From: Microbacterium sp. XT11
Lineage (GTDB): Bacteria > Actinomycetota > Actinomycetes > Actinomycetales > Microbacteriaceae
Assembly: GCF_001513675.1 (NCBI RefSeq)
Contig: NZ_CP013859.1
Span: 1,923,081 to 1,987,080, forward strand
Direction of reading: 5' to 3'
DNA length: 64,000 nt
Of the stretch, positions 8,455-18,201 are shown one piece after another. Both the position numbers and the translations under genes were made by a program. The notes beneath the pieces are model-generated. The model saw only the letters and a list, made by a program, of their open reading frames with translations. It did not search any database and was not told the DNA's origin. Position 1 is the first letter of the stretch. The number at the start of each line of letters is the position of its first letter.

Positions 8455-9585
8455 GTGAGCACTTTCGACGACTACCTCGCCACGTTCGACGTCGAGCCCG
8501 GATATCTGAACTGGGCCGCGTTCGGACCGCTGTCGCCCTCGGTGCGCGAGGAGGTCTTCGCCGACGCCGATCTCCTCGGCAGCGGTCGCCCGTCATCGCT
8601 CGCGCTCGTCGGGGAGCGCATCCCCCAGGCGAAAGAGCTCATCGCCGAGCTGGTGGGCGGCGAACCCGACGAGGTCACGCTGCAGCCCTCATCCACGCAC
8701 GGGCTTGCGCATGCCCTGTACGGGCTCAGCGGAACGGCGATCGCGGCGACCGGGGAGTTCCCGAGCATCAGCCTGACGCTCGAGCGTGCTCGCCAGGCCT
8801 CCCACGGTGCGCTCACGGCGCGATGGATCACTCCGCCCGATGGTCGGGTGACCGCGGATGCCGTCGCCGAAGCGCTCGACGACGAGGTGACGGCGCTCGC
8901 GGTGAGTCACGTCGACTTCCGCACCGGGTATCGCGTGGACATCGCCGCCCTGCGTGAGGTCCTCGGCCCGGACCGGCTCCTGATCGTCGACGCCGTGCAG
9001 TCCTTCGGGCTCGTGGAGGCGGACTTCGCGGCAGCCGACGTCGTGGCGGGCCACGGCTACAAGTGGCTGCGCGCGGGAAGGGGAACCGGGTTCGCCTGGT
9101 TCTCGGCGAGGGCGCGCGAGCGTATCGCCCCGCTGCTCAGCGGCATCACCGGCACGACGGCGGAGGGCCTAGCCGTCGATGAGCTGCCGGAGCCTGCCGC
9201 CTCGGCGAGGGCCTTCACGGTGAGCGGACCTGACACGCTGGCGGCAGGGCGTCTGGCGATCGGCGCAAGAGACGTGCGGGACGTCGGAGTGGCGGCCATC
9301 GAACACCGGCTCGCCGACCGCGTCGACGAGGTCATCGCCATCGCCGACCGGCACGGAATCGCCGTGACCTCGCCCCGAGAGCGCGACCGCAGGGCCGGTA
9401 TCGTCACCCTCGCGCCGGAAGAACCGGCACGGCTGGCCGCGGCTCTCGCGAATGCCGGGGTCGTCGTCACGGCGCGCGGTTCGTCCGTGCGCGTCGCGCC
9501 GCATGCGGGTACCGACGCCGAGACCCTGCGCCTCCTGGACGACGCGATCGGAGCGTTCGGATCCGAGAAGTTCACCGTGGCGTAA
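8455..9585 (+). CDS. Class V aminotransferase-fold PLP enzyme
   Basis: 376 residues. The PLP lysine is Lys203 in GHGYKWLRAG and the cofactor aspartate is Asp179 in DAVQSFG. It belongs to the cysteine desulfurase / isopenicillin N epimerase-like group. There is no obvious nearby Fe-S scaffold gene, so a cysteine desulfurase role is not supported. Start GTG 8455 is chosen because CAGAAT ends six bases before it (leaderless pattern), whereas an upstream in-frame ATG has no signal. The reaction is unknown. Confidence 0.82.
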   Translation: MSTFDDYLATFDVEPGYLNWAAFGPLSPSVREEVFADADLLGSGRPSSLALVGERIPQAKELIAELVGGEPDEVTLQPSSTHGLAHALYGLSGTAIAATGEFPSISLTLERARQASHGALTARWITPPDGRVTADAVAEALDDEVTALAVSHVDFRTGYRVDIAALREVLGPDRLLIVDAVQSFGLVEADFAAADVVAGHGYKWLRAGRGTGFAWFSARARERIAPLLSGITGTTAEGLAVDELPEPAASARAFTVSGPDTLAAGRLAIGARDVRDVGVAAIEHRLADRVDEVIAIADRHGIAVTSPRERDRRAGIVTLAPEEPARLAAALANAGVVVTARGSSVRVAPHAGTDAETLRLLDDAIGAFGSEKFTVA

Positions 9586-9742
9586 CAATCCGCTGGCGTG
9601 TCGAGTCCCGCGAATGTCGGCGCGTGGTCGTACCTTCAAGGCATCGGGCAAGGCGCCCGGTCGGGTCGGCCTCAGGATGACGACTCGTGACCCCCTGGTC
9701 GACTCGTTCGCATAGCCGGGATTCCCCGGGTCGGGAGTGGTC

Positions 9743-11164
9743 GTGACCTCACGTACAGCGCAGCAGCCGAGCAGCACAGCGCAGCAGTCGAGCACCGCGC
9801 AGCAGTCGACCAGCACAGCGCAGCAGTCCACCCGCAAGACGACGAGACGAGCATCCGCCGGAGGCCCCGAACAGGACCTCCGAACCTATGTGCTCGACAC
9901 CTCGGTGCTGCTGAGCGATCCGCAGGCACTCTTCCGCTTCGCGGAGCACTCCGTCGTGCTCCCTGTCGTCGTCATCACCGAACTGGAGGCCAAGCGCCAC
10001 GACCCCGAGATCGGCTACTTCGCGCGCCAGGCGCTCCGGCACCTCGACGATCTGCGCGTCGAGCACGGGCGGCTCGACTTCCCCGTGGAAGTGGGGGAGG
10101 GCGGCACCCTGCGCGTCGAGCTCGCCAATGCCGACACCTCGGTGCTCCCCGCCGGCATCCGCCTCAGCGACAACGACAGCCGCATCCTGTCGGTCGCGAT
10201 GCATCTCGCTCAGGACGGACAGGACGTCACCATCGTCTCGAAGGACCTCCCCATGCGCGTGAAGGCGGCGTCGCTCGGCCTGCGCGCCGAGGAGTACCTC
10301 GCCGAGCAGGCGGTGGATTCCGGATGGACTGGGATCTCACCGCTGGATCTGTCCGGCGACGAGATGAGCGACCTGTACGAGAGCGAGGTCGGGCTGAGCG
10401 ACCAGGTGCGTGGCCTCCCGGTCAACACGGGGCTCATCATCCACTCCGAACGTGGCTCGGCGCTCGGGCGCGTGACGGGCGACGGCGAGTTCCGGCTCGT
10501 GCGCGGCGACCGCGACATCTTCGGCCTGCACGGGCGCTCGGCCGAGCAGCGCATCGCGATCGACCTGCTGCTCGACCCCGAGGTCGGCATCGTGTCGCTC
10601 GGCGGACGCGCAGGCACGGGCAAGTCGGCCCTCGCGTTGTGCGCGGGCCTCGAGGCGGTGCTGGAGAGGCAGCAGCAGAAGAAGATCATCGTCTTCCGCC
10701 CGCTCTTCGCCGTCGGCGGGCAAGAGCTCGGGTACCTCCCCGGAGACCAGGGCGAGAAGATGAACCCCTGGGGCCAGGCCGTGTTCGACACGCTCGGCTC
10801 CGTCGTCTCGGGGAACGTCATGGACGAGGTGATCGAGCGGGGCATGCTCGAGGTCCTGCCGCTCACGCACATCCGAGGCAGGTCGCTGCACGACGCCTTC
10901 GTGATCGTCGACGAGGCGCAGTCCCTCGAGCGCAACGTGCTGCTGACGGTGCTCAGCCGCATGGGGCAGAACTCCCGAGTGATCCTCACGCACGACGTCG
11001 GGCAGCGCGACAACCTCCGCGTCGGCCGCCACGACGGCATTGCGAGCGTGATCGAGACGCTCAAGGGGCACGACCTCTTCGCGCACGTGACCCTCACGCG
11101 GTCGGAGCGCTCGGCCATCGCAGCACTCGTGACCGAACTGCTCGAAGGCGGCGAGCTGAGCTGA
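9743..11164 (+). CDS. phoH: PIN-PhoH fusion ATPase (PhoH2-like)
   Basis: 473 residues. After a low-complexity Ser/Gln tail (about 1-35) comes a PIN ribonuclease domain (about 48-185) with acidic residues Asp52, Glu80, Asp143/145 and Asp168. A PhoH P-loop domain follows, with Walker [10 protein letters not shown] at 287-295 and Walker B VIVDEAQ at 387-393. The PIN-PhoH order is that of mycobacterial PhoH2, an RNA helicase/RNase. GTG 9743 is chosen because GGGAG lies about 6 bases upstream; GTG 9737 is the alternative. The phoAT antitoxin partner of mycobacteria is not evident here. Confidence 0.9.
   Translation: MTSRTAQQPSSTAQQSSTAQQSTSTAQQSTRKTTRRASAGGPEQDLRTYVLDTSVLLSDPQALFRFAEHSVVLPVVVITELEAKRHDPEIGYFARQALRHLDDLRVEHGRLDFPVEVGEGGTLRVELANADTSVLPAGIRLSDNDSRILSVAMHLAQDGQDVTIVSKDLPMRVKAASLGLRAEEYLAEQAVDSGWTGISPLDLSGDEMSDLYESEVGLSDQVRGLPVNTGLIIHSERGSALGRVTGDGEFRLVRGDRDIFGLHGRSAEQRIAIDLLLDPEVGIVSLGGRAGTGKSALALCAGLEAVLERQQQKKIIVFRPLFAVGGQELGYLPGDQGEKMNPWGQAVFDTLGSVVSGNVMDEVIERGMLEVLPLTHIRGRSLHDAFVIVDEAQSLERNVLLTVLSRMGQNSRVILTHDVGQRDNLRVGRHDGIASVIETLKGHDLFAHVTLTRSERSAIAALVTELLEGGELS
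9755..9826 (+). repeat. In-gene tandem repeat coding the TAQQS tail of PhoH
   Basis: Four copies of ACAGCGCAGCAG or a one-base variant (9755, 9776, 9794, 9815), spaced 18-21 bp, encode repeated (S)TAQQS(S/T). Confidence 0.85.
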
Positions 11165-11174
11165 TCGAGAGGCC

Positions 11175-11206
11175 GCAGCGGATGCTATCGCGAAGGCATC
11201 CGCTGC
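11175..11206 (+). terminator. Hairpin terminator after phoH
   Basis: Perfect 11-bp inverted repeat, 11175-11185 with 11196-11206, with a 10-base loop, 10 bases after the phoH stop. Confidence 0.7.
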
Positions 11207-11307
11207 CGCCGCATCGTCTGCGCCGCCCCGGCACGTCGCCGCACGGCACCGCGCCGCCTCGCGGCTAGGCTCGGTGGCATCAAACGCAGACGATGGAGTG
11301 ATGCGCG

Positions 11308-13539
11308 ATGAGCGATGCGACGAAGACCCTCGACGACCGCGATCTGCCACCCGTGGCAGTGGATGAGAAGCCACGCTGGACGCCGCTGAAAGTGGTGGTC
11401 TGGGCCGCGATCGCGCTGCTGGGTGGCGTGGCGTGGACGATGCTGGCGATCGTGCGGGGCGAGACGGTGAACGCGATCTGGTTCGTGTTCGCCGCGGTGT
11501 GCACGTACCTGATCTTCTATCGGTTCTACTCGACGTACATCGAGCGGGCCCTGGTCAAGCCCGACGATCGACGAGCGACGCCCGCCGAGTACAAGGCAGA
11601 CGGCAAAGACTACGTGGCGACCGACCGGCGCGTGCTGTTCGGGCACCATTTCGCGGCGATCGCCGGCGCGGGCCCGCTCGTCGGCCCGGTGCTCGCGGCA
11701 CAGATGGGCTATCTGCCCGGCACGCTGTGGATCATCGTCGGCGTGGTGCTGGCCGGTGCCGTGCAGGACTACCTGGTGATGTTCTTCTCGATGCGCCGCG
11801 GCGGGCGCTCCCTCGGACAGATGGCTCGCGACGAGCTCGGTCGCTTCGGCGGCGCCGCCGCGATCCTCGCCACGCTGCTGATCATGGTCATCATCACGGC
11901 GATCCTCGCCCTCGTGGTGGTCAACGCACTGGGTGAGAGCCCATGGGGCGTGTTCTCGGTCGCGATGACGATCCCGATCGCGCTCTTCATGGGCGCGTAC
12001 CTCCGATGGATCCGCCCCGGCCGCATCACCGAGGTCTCGATCATCGGCTTCGTGCTGCTCATGCTCGCCATCATCGGCGGCGGCATGGTCGCAGAGACCG
12101 ACTGGGGTCAGGCCATCTTCACGCTCGACCGGACGACCATCGCCTGGGGCATCATCATCTACGGCTTCATCGCCGCCGTCCTCCCCGTATGGATCCTGCT
12201 GGCTCCGCGTGACTACCTCTCGACCTTCATGAAGATCGGGGTCATCGTCGCGCTCGCCGTCGCGATCGTGTTCGTACGACCGGAGATCTCCGTTCCCGCC
12301 TTCAGCGAGTTCGCGGGCGGGGAGACGGGACCTGTGTGGTCGGGCGCTCTGTTCCCCTTCCTGTTCGTGACGATCGCCTGCGGGGCGCTCAGCGGCTTCC
12401 ACGCGCTCATCTCGTCGGGCACCACTCCCAAGATGATCGAGAAGGAGAAGCAGACCCGCTTCATCGGGTACGGCGGCATGCTCATGGAGTCGTTCGTGGC
12501 GATCATGGCTCTCGTCGCGGCCATCTCCATCGACCGAGGGCTCTACTTCGCGATGAACTCGTCGCCCGCGGCCACTCTCGGCACGGTGGAGGGCGCCGTC
12601 CAGTTCGTGAACAGCCTCGGCCTCACCGGCGTGAACCTCACGCCCGACATGCTCACCGGCACGGCGGCATCCGTCGGAGAGGAGACGATCGTCTCCCGCA
12701 CCGGTGGCGCACCGACGCTCCCCCCCCGCCCCCCCCACATCATGCAGCAGTGGATCGGCGGCGGCGGCATGATGGCGTTCTGGTACCACTTCGCCATCAT
12801 GTTCGAGGCGCTCTTCATCCTCACCGCCGTAGACGCCGGCACCCGGGTGGCGCGCTTCATGCTCCAGGACTCGCTGGGCAACGTGATCCCGCGGTTCAAG
12901 GACACCTCGTGGCGCATGGGCGCCTGGCTGTGCACGGCCGTCATGGTCGCCGGATGGGGTGCCGTGCTGATCATGGGCGTGACCGATCCGCTCGGCGGCA
13001 TCAACACCCTCTTCCCGTTGTTCGGCATCGCGAATCAGCTGCTGGCGGCGATCGCGCTCGCCGTGGTGCTGACGATCGTCGCCCGCAGGCGCACGTTCCG
13101 CGCGCTCTGGGTGGTCGCGCTTCCCCTGGCCTTCGTCACGGTCGTCACGGTCACCGCGTCGCTGCAGAAGATCTTCTCGCCCGTGCCGCAGGTCGGCTAC
13201 TTCGCCAACCATGTGGCCTTCCGCGACGCCCTGGCCGCGGGGGAGACGTCGTTCGGCACGGCGAAGACCGTCGAGGCCATGCAGGCTGTTGCACGCAACA
13301 CCATGATCCAGGGCGTGCTCTCGGTGATCTTCCTCGTGCTCTCGCTCATCGTCATCGCAGTCTCGGTCGCGGTCGTGATCCGCGCGTTCCGCCCTGGCCC
13401 GGTGCGGGACCTCGAGGATCCGGAGACGCCCTCGCGTCGCTTCGCCCCCGCCGGCCTCTTCGCGTCGGCCGAGGAGCGCAGGGTGGAGAAGCGCTGGGCG
13501 TCGCTCCCCGGATCGATGCAGCCCACGAGGGGGCACTGA
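11308..13539 (+). CDS. cstA: CstA family pyruvate/peptide transporter
   Basis: 743 residues with roughly 16-18 membrane helices. Family signatures are present: GHHFAAIAGAGPLVGPVLAAQ, a long central membrane block, SRTGGAPTL, AFWYHFAIMFEALFILTAVDAGTR and GIANQLLAAIAL. CstA proteins take up pyruvate and are induced by carbon starvation. Five residues after GGAPTL read PPRPP where the family normally has a small/hydrophobic AVGMA-like stretch, encoded here by an almost pure C run (12719-12736); see findings. TAGGCT at 11265-11270 may be the -10 box. The small ybdD gene overlaps its stop. Confidence 0.94.
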   Translation: MSDATKTLDDRDLPPVAVDEKPRWTPLKVVVWAAIALLGGVAWTMLAIVRGETVNAIWFVFAAVCTYLIFYRFYSTYIERALVKPDDRRATPAEYKADGKDYVATDRRVLFGHHFAAIAGAGPLVGPVLAAQMGYLPGTLWIIVGVVLAGAVQDYLVMFFSMRRGGRSLGQMARDELGRFGGAAAILATLLIMVIITAILALVVVNALGESPWGVFSVAMTIPIALFMGAYLRWIRPGRITEVSIIGFVLLMLAIIGGGMVAETDWGQAIFTLDRTTIAWGIIIYGFIAAVLPVWILLAPRDYLSTFMKIGVIVALAVAIVFVRPEISVPAFSEFAGGETGPVWSGALFPFLFVTIACGALSGFHALISSGTTPKMIEKEKQTRFIGYGGMLMESFVAIMALVAAISIDRGLYFAMNSSPAATLGTVEGAVQFVNSLGLTGVNLTPDMLTGTAASVGEETIVSRTGGAPTLPPRPPHIMQQWIGGGGMMAFWYHFAIMFEALFILTAVDAGTRVARFMLQDSLGNVIPRFKDTSWRMGAWLCTAVMVAGWGAVLIMGVTDPLGGINTLFPLFGIANQLLAAIALAVVLTIVARRRTFRALWVVALPLAFVTVVTVTASLQKIFSPVPQVGYFANHVAFRDALAAGETSFGTAKTVEAMQAVARNTMIQGVLSVIFLVLSLIVIAVSVAVVIRAFRPGPVRDLEDPETPSRRFAPAGLFASAEERRVEKRWASLPGSMQPTRGH

Positions 13540-13748
13540 TGTCGGCCCACGCCGTCACGACGCCGCTTCGGCGCGCGTGGCGTGCGCTCGCGTGGTACGT
13601 CAACGGCCTCACCGGTCAGTCGCGGTACGCCGCCTACGTGGCGCACGAGCGCGCGAGCCATCCCGATCGGGAACCGATGAGCGAACGCGAGTTCTGGAGG
13701 CGGCACTACGCCCGGCAGGACGCCGACCCCGGCGCGCGCTGCTGCTGA
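13539..13748 (+). CDS. ybdD: YbdD/YjiX family small protein, partner of CstA
   Basis: 69 residues. The gene begins with ATG sharing one base with the cstA stop (TGATG), so translation is coupled. The sequence has the family hallmarks: R(Y)AAYVAHERASHPDREPMSEREFWRR in two adjacent blocks and a terminal double cysteine. In Escherichia coli the equivalent small protein is needed for pyruvate uptake by its CstA-family partner. It ends just before a strong terminator. Confidence 0.92.
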   Translation: MSAHAVTTPLRRAWRALAWYVNGLTGQSRYAAYVAHERASHPDREPMSEREFWRRHYARQDADPGARCC

Positions 13749-13759
13749 CGGGCGGCAAG

Positions 13760-13802
13760 ACGACGGATGCCGCGGAGACCAGGTCTCCGCGGCATCCGTC
13801 GT
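13760..13802. terminator. Bidirectional terminator between cstA-ybdD and fumC
   Basis: Perfect 21-bp inverted repeat (13760-13780 with 13782-13802) with almost no spacer, between convergent genes. Confidence 0.85.
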
Positions 13803-13816
13803 GTCGGCGGGCGTGC

Positions 13817-15211
13817 TCAGCCGGCGTGCGTCATCGACAGCAGATCGAGCTTCTCGTCGAGCTGCTCCAGCGTGAGCTCGCCGCGCTCGACGTAGCCGAG
13901 GTCGATCACCGCGTCACGGACCGTGATGCCCTTGGCCACGGAGTGCTTGGCGATCTTCGCCGCTGCCTCGTAGCCGATGAGCTTGTTCAGAGGCGTGACG
14001 ATCGAGGGGCTCATGCCGGCGAACGCGGCCGCACGCTCGAGGTTCGCCTCGAGCCCATCGATGGTCTTGTCGGCGAGCACCCGCACGGCGTTGGCGAGCA
14101 GGCGGATCGACTCGAGCAGCGCGGTGCCCATGACCGGGATGGCGACGTTGAGCTCGAACGAGCCGGATGCTCCCGCCCACGCGACCGTCGCGTCGTTGCC
14201 GATCACGCGCGCGCAGACCATGAGCACGGCCTCCGGCACGACCGGGTTGACCTTGCCCGGCATGATCGACGAACCCGGCTGCAGGTCGGGGATGTGCAGC
14301 TCACCGAGACCCGTGTTGGGGCCGGAGCCCATCCAGCGCAGGTCGTTGTTGATCTTCGTCAGCGAGACCGCGATGGTGCGCAGCGCACCGGATGCCTCGA
14401 CCAGGCCGTCACGGTTGGCCTGCGCCTCGAAGTGGTCCTTGGCCTCGGTGATGGGCAGCTCGGTCTCGGCCGCGAGCAGCTCGATCACCTTCTGCGGGAA
14501 CCCGAGCGGCGTGTTGATGCCGGTGCCGACCGCCGTGCCGCCCAGCGGGACCTCGGCGACGCGGGGGAGCGCGGCCTGGATGCGCTCGATGCCGAGGCGG
14601 ATCTGGCGGGCGTATCCGCCGAACTCCTGGCCGAGCGTGACCGGAGTCGCGTCCATGAGGTGCGTGCGGCCCGACTTCACGGCGTCCTTCCACAGCTCGG
14701 CCTTGGCCTCGAGCGCCACTGCGAGGTGGTCGAGCGCCGGGATGAGCGTGTCGATGAGAGCCTGGGTCACGGCGATGTGCACGGACGTCGGGAACACGTC
14801 GTTCGACGACTGCGAGGCGTTGACGTGGTCGTTGGGGTGCACGGCCGAGCCGAGGATGCGGCTGGCGAGAGTGGCGAGCACCTCGTTCATGTTCATGTTC
14901 GACGAGGTGCCGGAGCCGGTCTGATACGTGTCGACGGGGAACTCGCCGTCGTGCGCGCCCGATGCCACGGCATCCGCTGCCTGGGCGATGGCGTCGGCGA
15001 TCGCGCCGTCGAGCGTGCCGAGCTCCTTGTTCGCGAGCGCGGCGGCCTTCTTGATGCGGGCGAGCGCGGCGATCTGCGCGGACTCCAGCCCCTTGCCCGA
15101 GATCGGGAAGTTCTCGACGGCGCGCTGCGTCTGCGCACCGTAGAGCGCGTTCACGGGCACCCGCACCTCACCCATGGTGTCGTGCTCGATGCGGTAGTCG
15201 TTGTCGGTCAT
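13817..15211 (-). CDS. fumC: Class II fumarate hydratase
   Basis: 464 residues, the standard FumC length. It hydrates fumarate to L-malate in the citric acid cycle. The superfamily signature [11 protein letters not shown] is at 313-323 with its catalytic serine at 314/315. His184 lies in [10 protein letters not shown], and [14 protein letters not shown] is at 98-111. It is the last gene of the xseA-xseB-DUF4245-carbonic anhydrase-fumC series, 64 bp after the carbonic anhydrase. Confidence 0.97.
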   Translation of the reverse strand: MTDNDYRIEHDTMGEVRVPVNALYGAQTQRAVENFPISGKGLESAQIAALARIKKAAALANKELGTLDGAIADAIAQAADAVASGAHDGEFPVDTYQTGSGTSSNMNMNEVLATLASRILGSAVHPNDHVNASQSSNDVFPTSVHIAVTQALIDTLIPALDHLAVALEAKAELWKDAVKSGRTHLMDATPVTLGQEFGGYARQIRLGIERIQAALPRVAEVPLGGTAVGTGINTPLGFPQKVIELLAAETELPITEAKDHFEAQANRDGLVEASGALRTIAVSLTKINNDLRWMGSGPNTGLGELHIPDLQPGSSIMPGKVNPVVPEAVLMVCARVIGNDATVAWAGASGSFELNVAIPVMGTALLESIRLLANAVRVLADKTIDGLEANLERAAAFAGMSPSIVTPLNKLIGYEAAAKIAKHSVAKGITVRDAVIDLGYVERGELTLEQLDEKLDLLSMTHAG

Positions 15212-15275
15212 TCCGAACCCTCCTCGGTTCCGGGGTCGCTCCCCGTGATTCTGTGACGTGTGGTGCTATCGGGGG

Positions 15276-15920
15276 TCAGTGCGTCTCGTCGAGGCCGACC
15301 GTGATCACCGGCACGGCGGTCCCCTCGGCGAGGCGGTAGTTGGCGCCGACGATGCCCAGCCGGCCCTCGGCGACGGCGTTGGCGATCAGCTCCGACGACT
15401 GCAGCAGGTCGTTGACCGTGTTGCGGAGATGCTCGCGACCGACGAGCTCGGCGTCGATGTCGTCGACGGTCGTGCCTCCGCTCTCGGCCAGCACCTTGCG
15501 CGCGGCGGGGACGATGGGGGCGACGAGCTTCCAGATGTGCGGCGGCAGGGGAGCGGCGTCGATGGCGGTGCCGTCGATGGCCGCCCGCACGGCACCGCAC
15601 GAGTCGTGGGCGAGCACCACGATGAGCGGCACGTTCAGCACGGCGACCGCGTACTCGAGGCTCGCGACGATCGACTCGCCGATCACCTGACCTGCGTTGC
15701 GCACGACGAACAGGTCGCCGAGGCCGAGGTCGAAGATGATCTCGGCGGCCAGACGCGAGTCGGAGCATCCGAACAGCGTCGCCACCGGGTTCTGTGCTGC
15801 GGCCAGGCCCTTGCGTCGCGCGACGTCCTGGTTCGGGTGCAAGGGCTCGTCGGCGACGAAGCGCCTGTTGCCCTCCTGCATCTGCTTCCAGGCTGCGGCG
15901 GGGGTGAGGACCTGGCTCAT
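15276..15920 (-). CDS. Beta-class carbonic anhydrase
   Basis: 214 residues. It interconverts CO2 and bicarbonate. Zinc ligands are visible as Cys52 and Asp54 in FGCSDSR, and His105 and Cys108 in LAHDSCGA. The start ATG overlaps the stop of the DUF4245 gene by 4 bases. Its placement before fumC suggests supply of bicarbonate for carboxylation around the citric acid cycle, which is inference. Confidence 0.95.
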   Translation of the reverse strand: MSQVLTPAAAWKQMQEGNRRFVADEPLHPNQDVARRKGLAAAQNPVATLFGCSDSRLAAEIIFDLGLGDLFVVRNAGQVIGESIVASLEYAVAVLNVPLIVVLAHDSCGAVRAAIDGTAIDAAPLPPHIWKLVAPIVPAARKVLAESGGTTVDDIDAELVGREHLRNTVNDLLQSSELIANAVAEGRLGIVGANYRLAEGTAVPVITVGLDETH

Positions 15921-16561
15921 GAAGCCTCCGAGAGTGCGTCGATCTGTGGGATCAGGGATTCGGCCAGCTCAGCGGTTGACGCCGCCGAGCGCGAGCCGTA
16001 GAGCAGCACGTAGTCGTCTCCGGCCTGCGTGCCGATCGCATAGGTGAGGTTCTGCTCGGCGCCCCGCTCGCCGAGATCGTAGACGTCCCACGAGCGGCCG
16101 CCGATGGTGACGGTGTCGGTGGCGGCGACGCCGTTCAGCCGCTGCGGAGCCCAGCTCGCGTCGGCTCCGAACGCCTGCGCGAGCTTGACGAAGCCGCGCT
16201 CCTTCTCGGCGGCGGGGGCGATGGTCACGTCCCACACGACCGGGGAGCCGTCGGTGAGCCCCGCCGCGTTCACCCGCCAGAAGTCGCCGAGCTCCGGCAC
16301 CAGCGCCGGGCTGCCCATGGTGGTCTCGACATCGGCCGCGATGCGCGCGACGTCGATGTCACGGTTCGACGCCGGTTCGCCGCGCGGCACGGCGAAGACG
16401 ATCACCGCCACCACGGCGAGCGTCGCGATCAGCGCGGCGATGAGGCTGCGCACGGTCTGGCTCGACCGGTAGATGCGGCTGGCCTCGGCCTTGCGGGCTG
16501 CGGTCTCCTCGGGAGTCTCCGGTCTGCCCAGCTCGGCGACGATCGGGGCGGGCTTGCTCAC
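15917..16561 (-). CDS. DUF4245 family membrane-anchored protein
   Basis: 214 residues from GTG 16561, which overlaps the xseB stop by 4 bases. A charged cytoplasmic N-terminus is followed by one helix at about 38-58 and a soluble outer domain of about 150 residues ([29 protein letters not shown]). That matches DUF4245, a family of unknown function common next to xseB in Microbacteriaceae. A longer reading upstream would run into xseB and is not supported. Confidence 0.83.
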   Translation of the reverse strand: MSKPAPIVAELGRPETPEETAARKAEASRIYRSSQTVRSLIAALIATLAVVAVIVFAVPRGEPASNRDIDVARIAADVETTMGSPALVPELGDFWRVNAAGLTDGSPVVWDVTIAPAAEKERGFVKLAQAFGADASWAPQRLNGVAATDTVTIGGRSWDVYDLGERGAEQNLTYAIGTQAGDDYVLLYGSRSAASTAELAESLIPQIDALSEAS

Positions 16562-16797
16562 TCGGCTCCTCCGTCGGAAGGGTCGGATGCCGCGGCCCTG
16601 GCGGCGTCGAGCCGGCGCTTCGCGCCGAGAAGCCACTCCTCGCAGCGTGCGGCCAGGGCTTCGCCGCGCTCCCAGAGGGCCAGAGACTGCTCGAGGGTCG
16701 GAGCGCCCTGTTCGAGTTCAGCCACGACCCGCACGAGCTCGTCGCGGGCGGCCTCGAACGACAGCGTCTCAACGGGGATGTCGTTCTGCGCGCTCAC
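16558..16797 (-). CDS. xseB: Exodeoxyribonuclease VII small subunit
   Basis: 79 residues, the normal size for XseB. The core [14 protein letters not shown] and [15 protein letters not shown] form the two-helix hairpin that binds XseA. It lies 72 bp downstream of xseA and overlaps the next gene by 4 bases. With XseA it degrades single-stranded DNA to short oligonucleotides. Confidence 0.94.
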   Translation of the reverse strand: MSAQNDIPVETLSFEAARDELVRVVAELEQGAPTLEQSLALWERGEALAARCEEWLLGAKRRLDAARAAASDPSDGGAE

Positions 16798-16869
16798 CCC
16801 TCCATCCTACGGCGTGCCGCCGACGCCCACCCCACGACCGGGGACGGGGCAGACCCGTGGCTCGCGTGC

Positions 16870-18147
16870 TCAGCGGCCCTCGGCGATCTCGCCGTCGGAG
16901 CGTGCGGCGACCGACCCGCGGTCGACCGTGATGGTCAGAGCGGTGCCCGCCGGGGCGTCCGCCGCGTCGCGGAGGATGACGCCGCCCTGCAGATGGGCGA
17001 TGGCGTAACCGCGCGCGAGCGTTGCAGCGGGCGACAGGGCGCGCAGGGAGGCCCGCAGTTCGCCCGTCTCCCGGCCCGCCGCGTCGAGGCGCCTGGTGAT
17101 CGTGTCGCGCCCCCGGGACTGGAGCAGCCACAGCTCCTGAGCGCGCGAGTCGATGATCGGGTCGGGGGAGCGCAGGGCGGGACGCGACCGCAGCTGCTCC
17201 AGCTGGGCGATGTCGTGGGTGATGCGCTGGGTGAGGCGCATCGTGGAGCGTGAGCGCAGCTGCGCGATGACGGCGCGCTGCTCGCTCACGTCGGGCACCA
17301 CGCGCTTGGCGGCATCCGTCGGCGTGGAGGCGCGCAGGTCCGCCACGTCGTCGAGCAGGGGGTGGTCGTTCTCGTGACCGATCGCGCTCACGATCGGCGT
17401 CCTCGCCGCCGCGACCGCACGAACGAGGCGCTCGTCGCTGAAGCCGAGAAGCGCCTGCGGGTCGCCGCCGCCGCGCGCGATGATGATGACGTCGACCTCG
17501 GGGTCGGCGTCGAGCCGCGCGAGAGCCGCAAGAGTGTCCGGTACGCACCGGTCGCCCTGCACCGCCGCATACTCGGTGCGGAAACGCACGTGCGGCCAGC
17601 GCAGCTCGGCGTTGCGGTGCACGTCTTTCTCGGCATCCGACCTCTCACCCGTGATCAGCCCGATCAGGTGCGGCAGGAACGGCAGGCGCTTCTTGCGCGC
17701 GGGGTCGAACAGGCCCTCTTGACGCAGCTGCACGCGCAGCCGCTCGAGGCGCTCCAGCTGGTCGCCCAGACCGACGTGCTTCATCGCCGACACTGCGAAG
17801 CTGAAGTCGCCGCTCTTGACGAAGTAGTCGGCCTTGACGGCGGCCACGACGTGATCCCCGACGCCGAGGTCGGCGGGGATGCGCGCGCGGACGCTCGACC
17901 AGATGCGGATCGAGATGTGCGCGTCGGAGCGCGTGTCCTTGAGGCGTGCGAAGACGTTGCCGGCGCGGACGTTCCACGAGGTGATCTCGCCCTCGACCCA
18001 CACGGTGTTCCAGCGTGCCACGAAGTCGCGGATCGTCGCGTTGAGTCGGGCGACCGAGGTCGGCGCGTTCGCCGTGGAATCACGGGGGGCGACCGAGTCG
18101 GCGGGCGGCGTCTCGCCCGGTTCCGTCACTGCCTCGAACACTGTCAT
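16870..18147 (-). CDS. xseA: Exodeoxyribonuclease VII large subunit
   Basis: 425 residues. The N-terminal OB-fold has VWVEGEITSWN (about 49-59). The catalytic core is marked by GLITG, IIIARGGGDPQALLGF, IVSAIGHENDHPLLDDVADLRASTPTDAA (read as consecutive family blocks). A helical C-terminal region then ends in ATLARGYAI. ATG 18147 is chosen because only 54 bp separate it from the divergent ispH start, and an upstream extension would cross into ispH. Confidence 0.95.
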   Translation of the reverse strand: MTVFEAVTEPGETPPADSVAPRDSTANAPTSVARLNATIRDFVARWNTVWVEGEITSWNVRAGNVFARLKDTRSDAHISIRIWSSVRARIPADLGVGDHVVAAVKADYFVKSGDFSFAVSAMKHVGLGDQLERLERLRVQLRQEGLFDPARKKRLPFLPHLIGLITGERSDAEKDVHRNAELRWPHVRFRTEYAAVQGDRCVPDTLAALARLDADPEVDVIIIARGGGDPQALLGFSDERLVRAVAAARTPIVSAIGHENDHPLLDDVADLRASTPTDAAKRVVPDVSEQRAVIAQLRSRSTMRLTQRITHDIAQLEQLRSRPALRSPDPIIDSRAQELWLLQSRGRDTITRRLDAAGRETGELRASLRALSPAATLARGYAIAHLQGGVILRDAADAPAGTALTITVDRGSVAARSDGEIAEGR

Positions 18148-18189
18148 CTCTCGCTGCACCCTTCCCGGTCCTGCCCAGGTTCGCGGCGG

Positions 18190-18195
18190 TAGAAT
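18190..18195 (+). promoter_or_regulatory. -10 box of leaderless ispH transcript
   Basis: TAGAAT followed by exactly six bases and then GTG 18202. There is little room for a ribosome site. Confidence 0.55.
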
Positions 18196-18201
18196 TCCAG
18201 G

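Noticed and set aside
8455..9585. Cysteine desulfurase (SufS/IscS)
   Set aside because: The fold fits class V, but there is no Fe-S assembly gene nearby and no clear catalytic cysteine loop.
11185..13536. A 783-codon open frame antisense to cstA
   Set aside because: It mirrors the high-GC third-position pattern of cstA, has a His/Arg/Asp/Glu-rich composition and no recognisable domain. The same holds for the long frames opposite fumC (13577-15256), 55197-57095 and 51970-53550.
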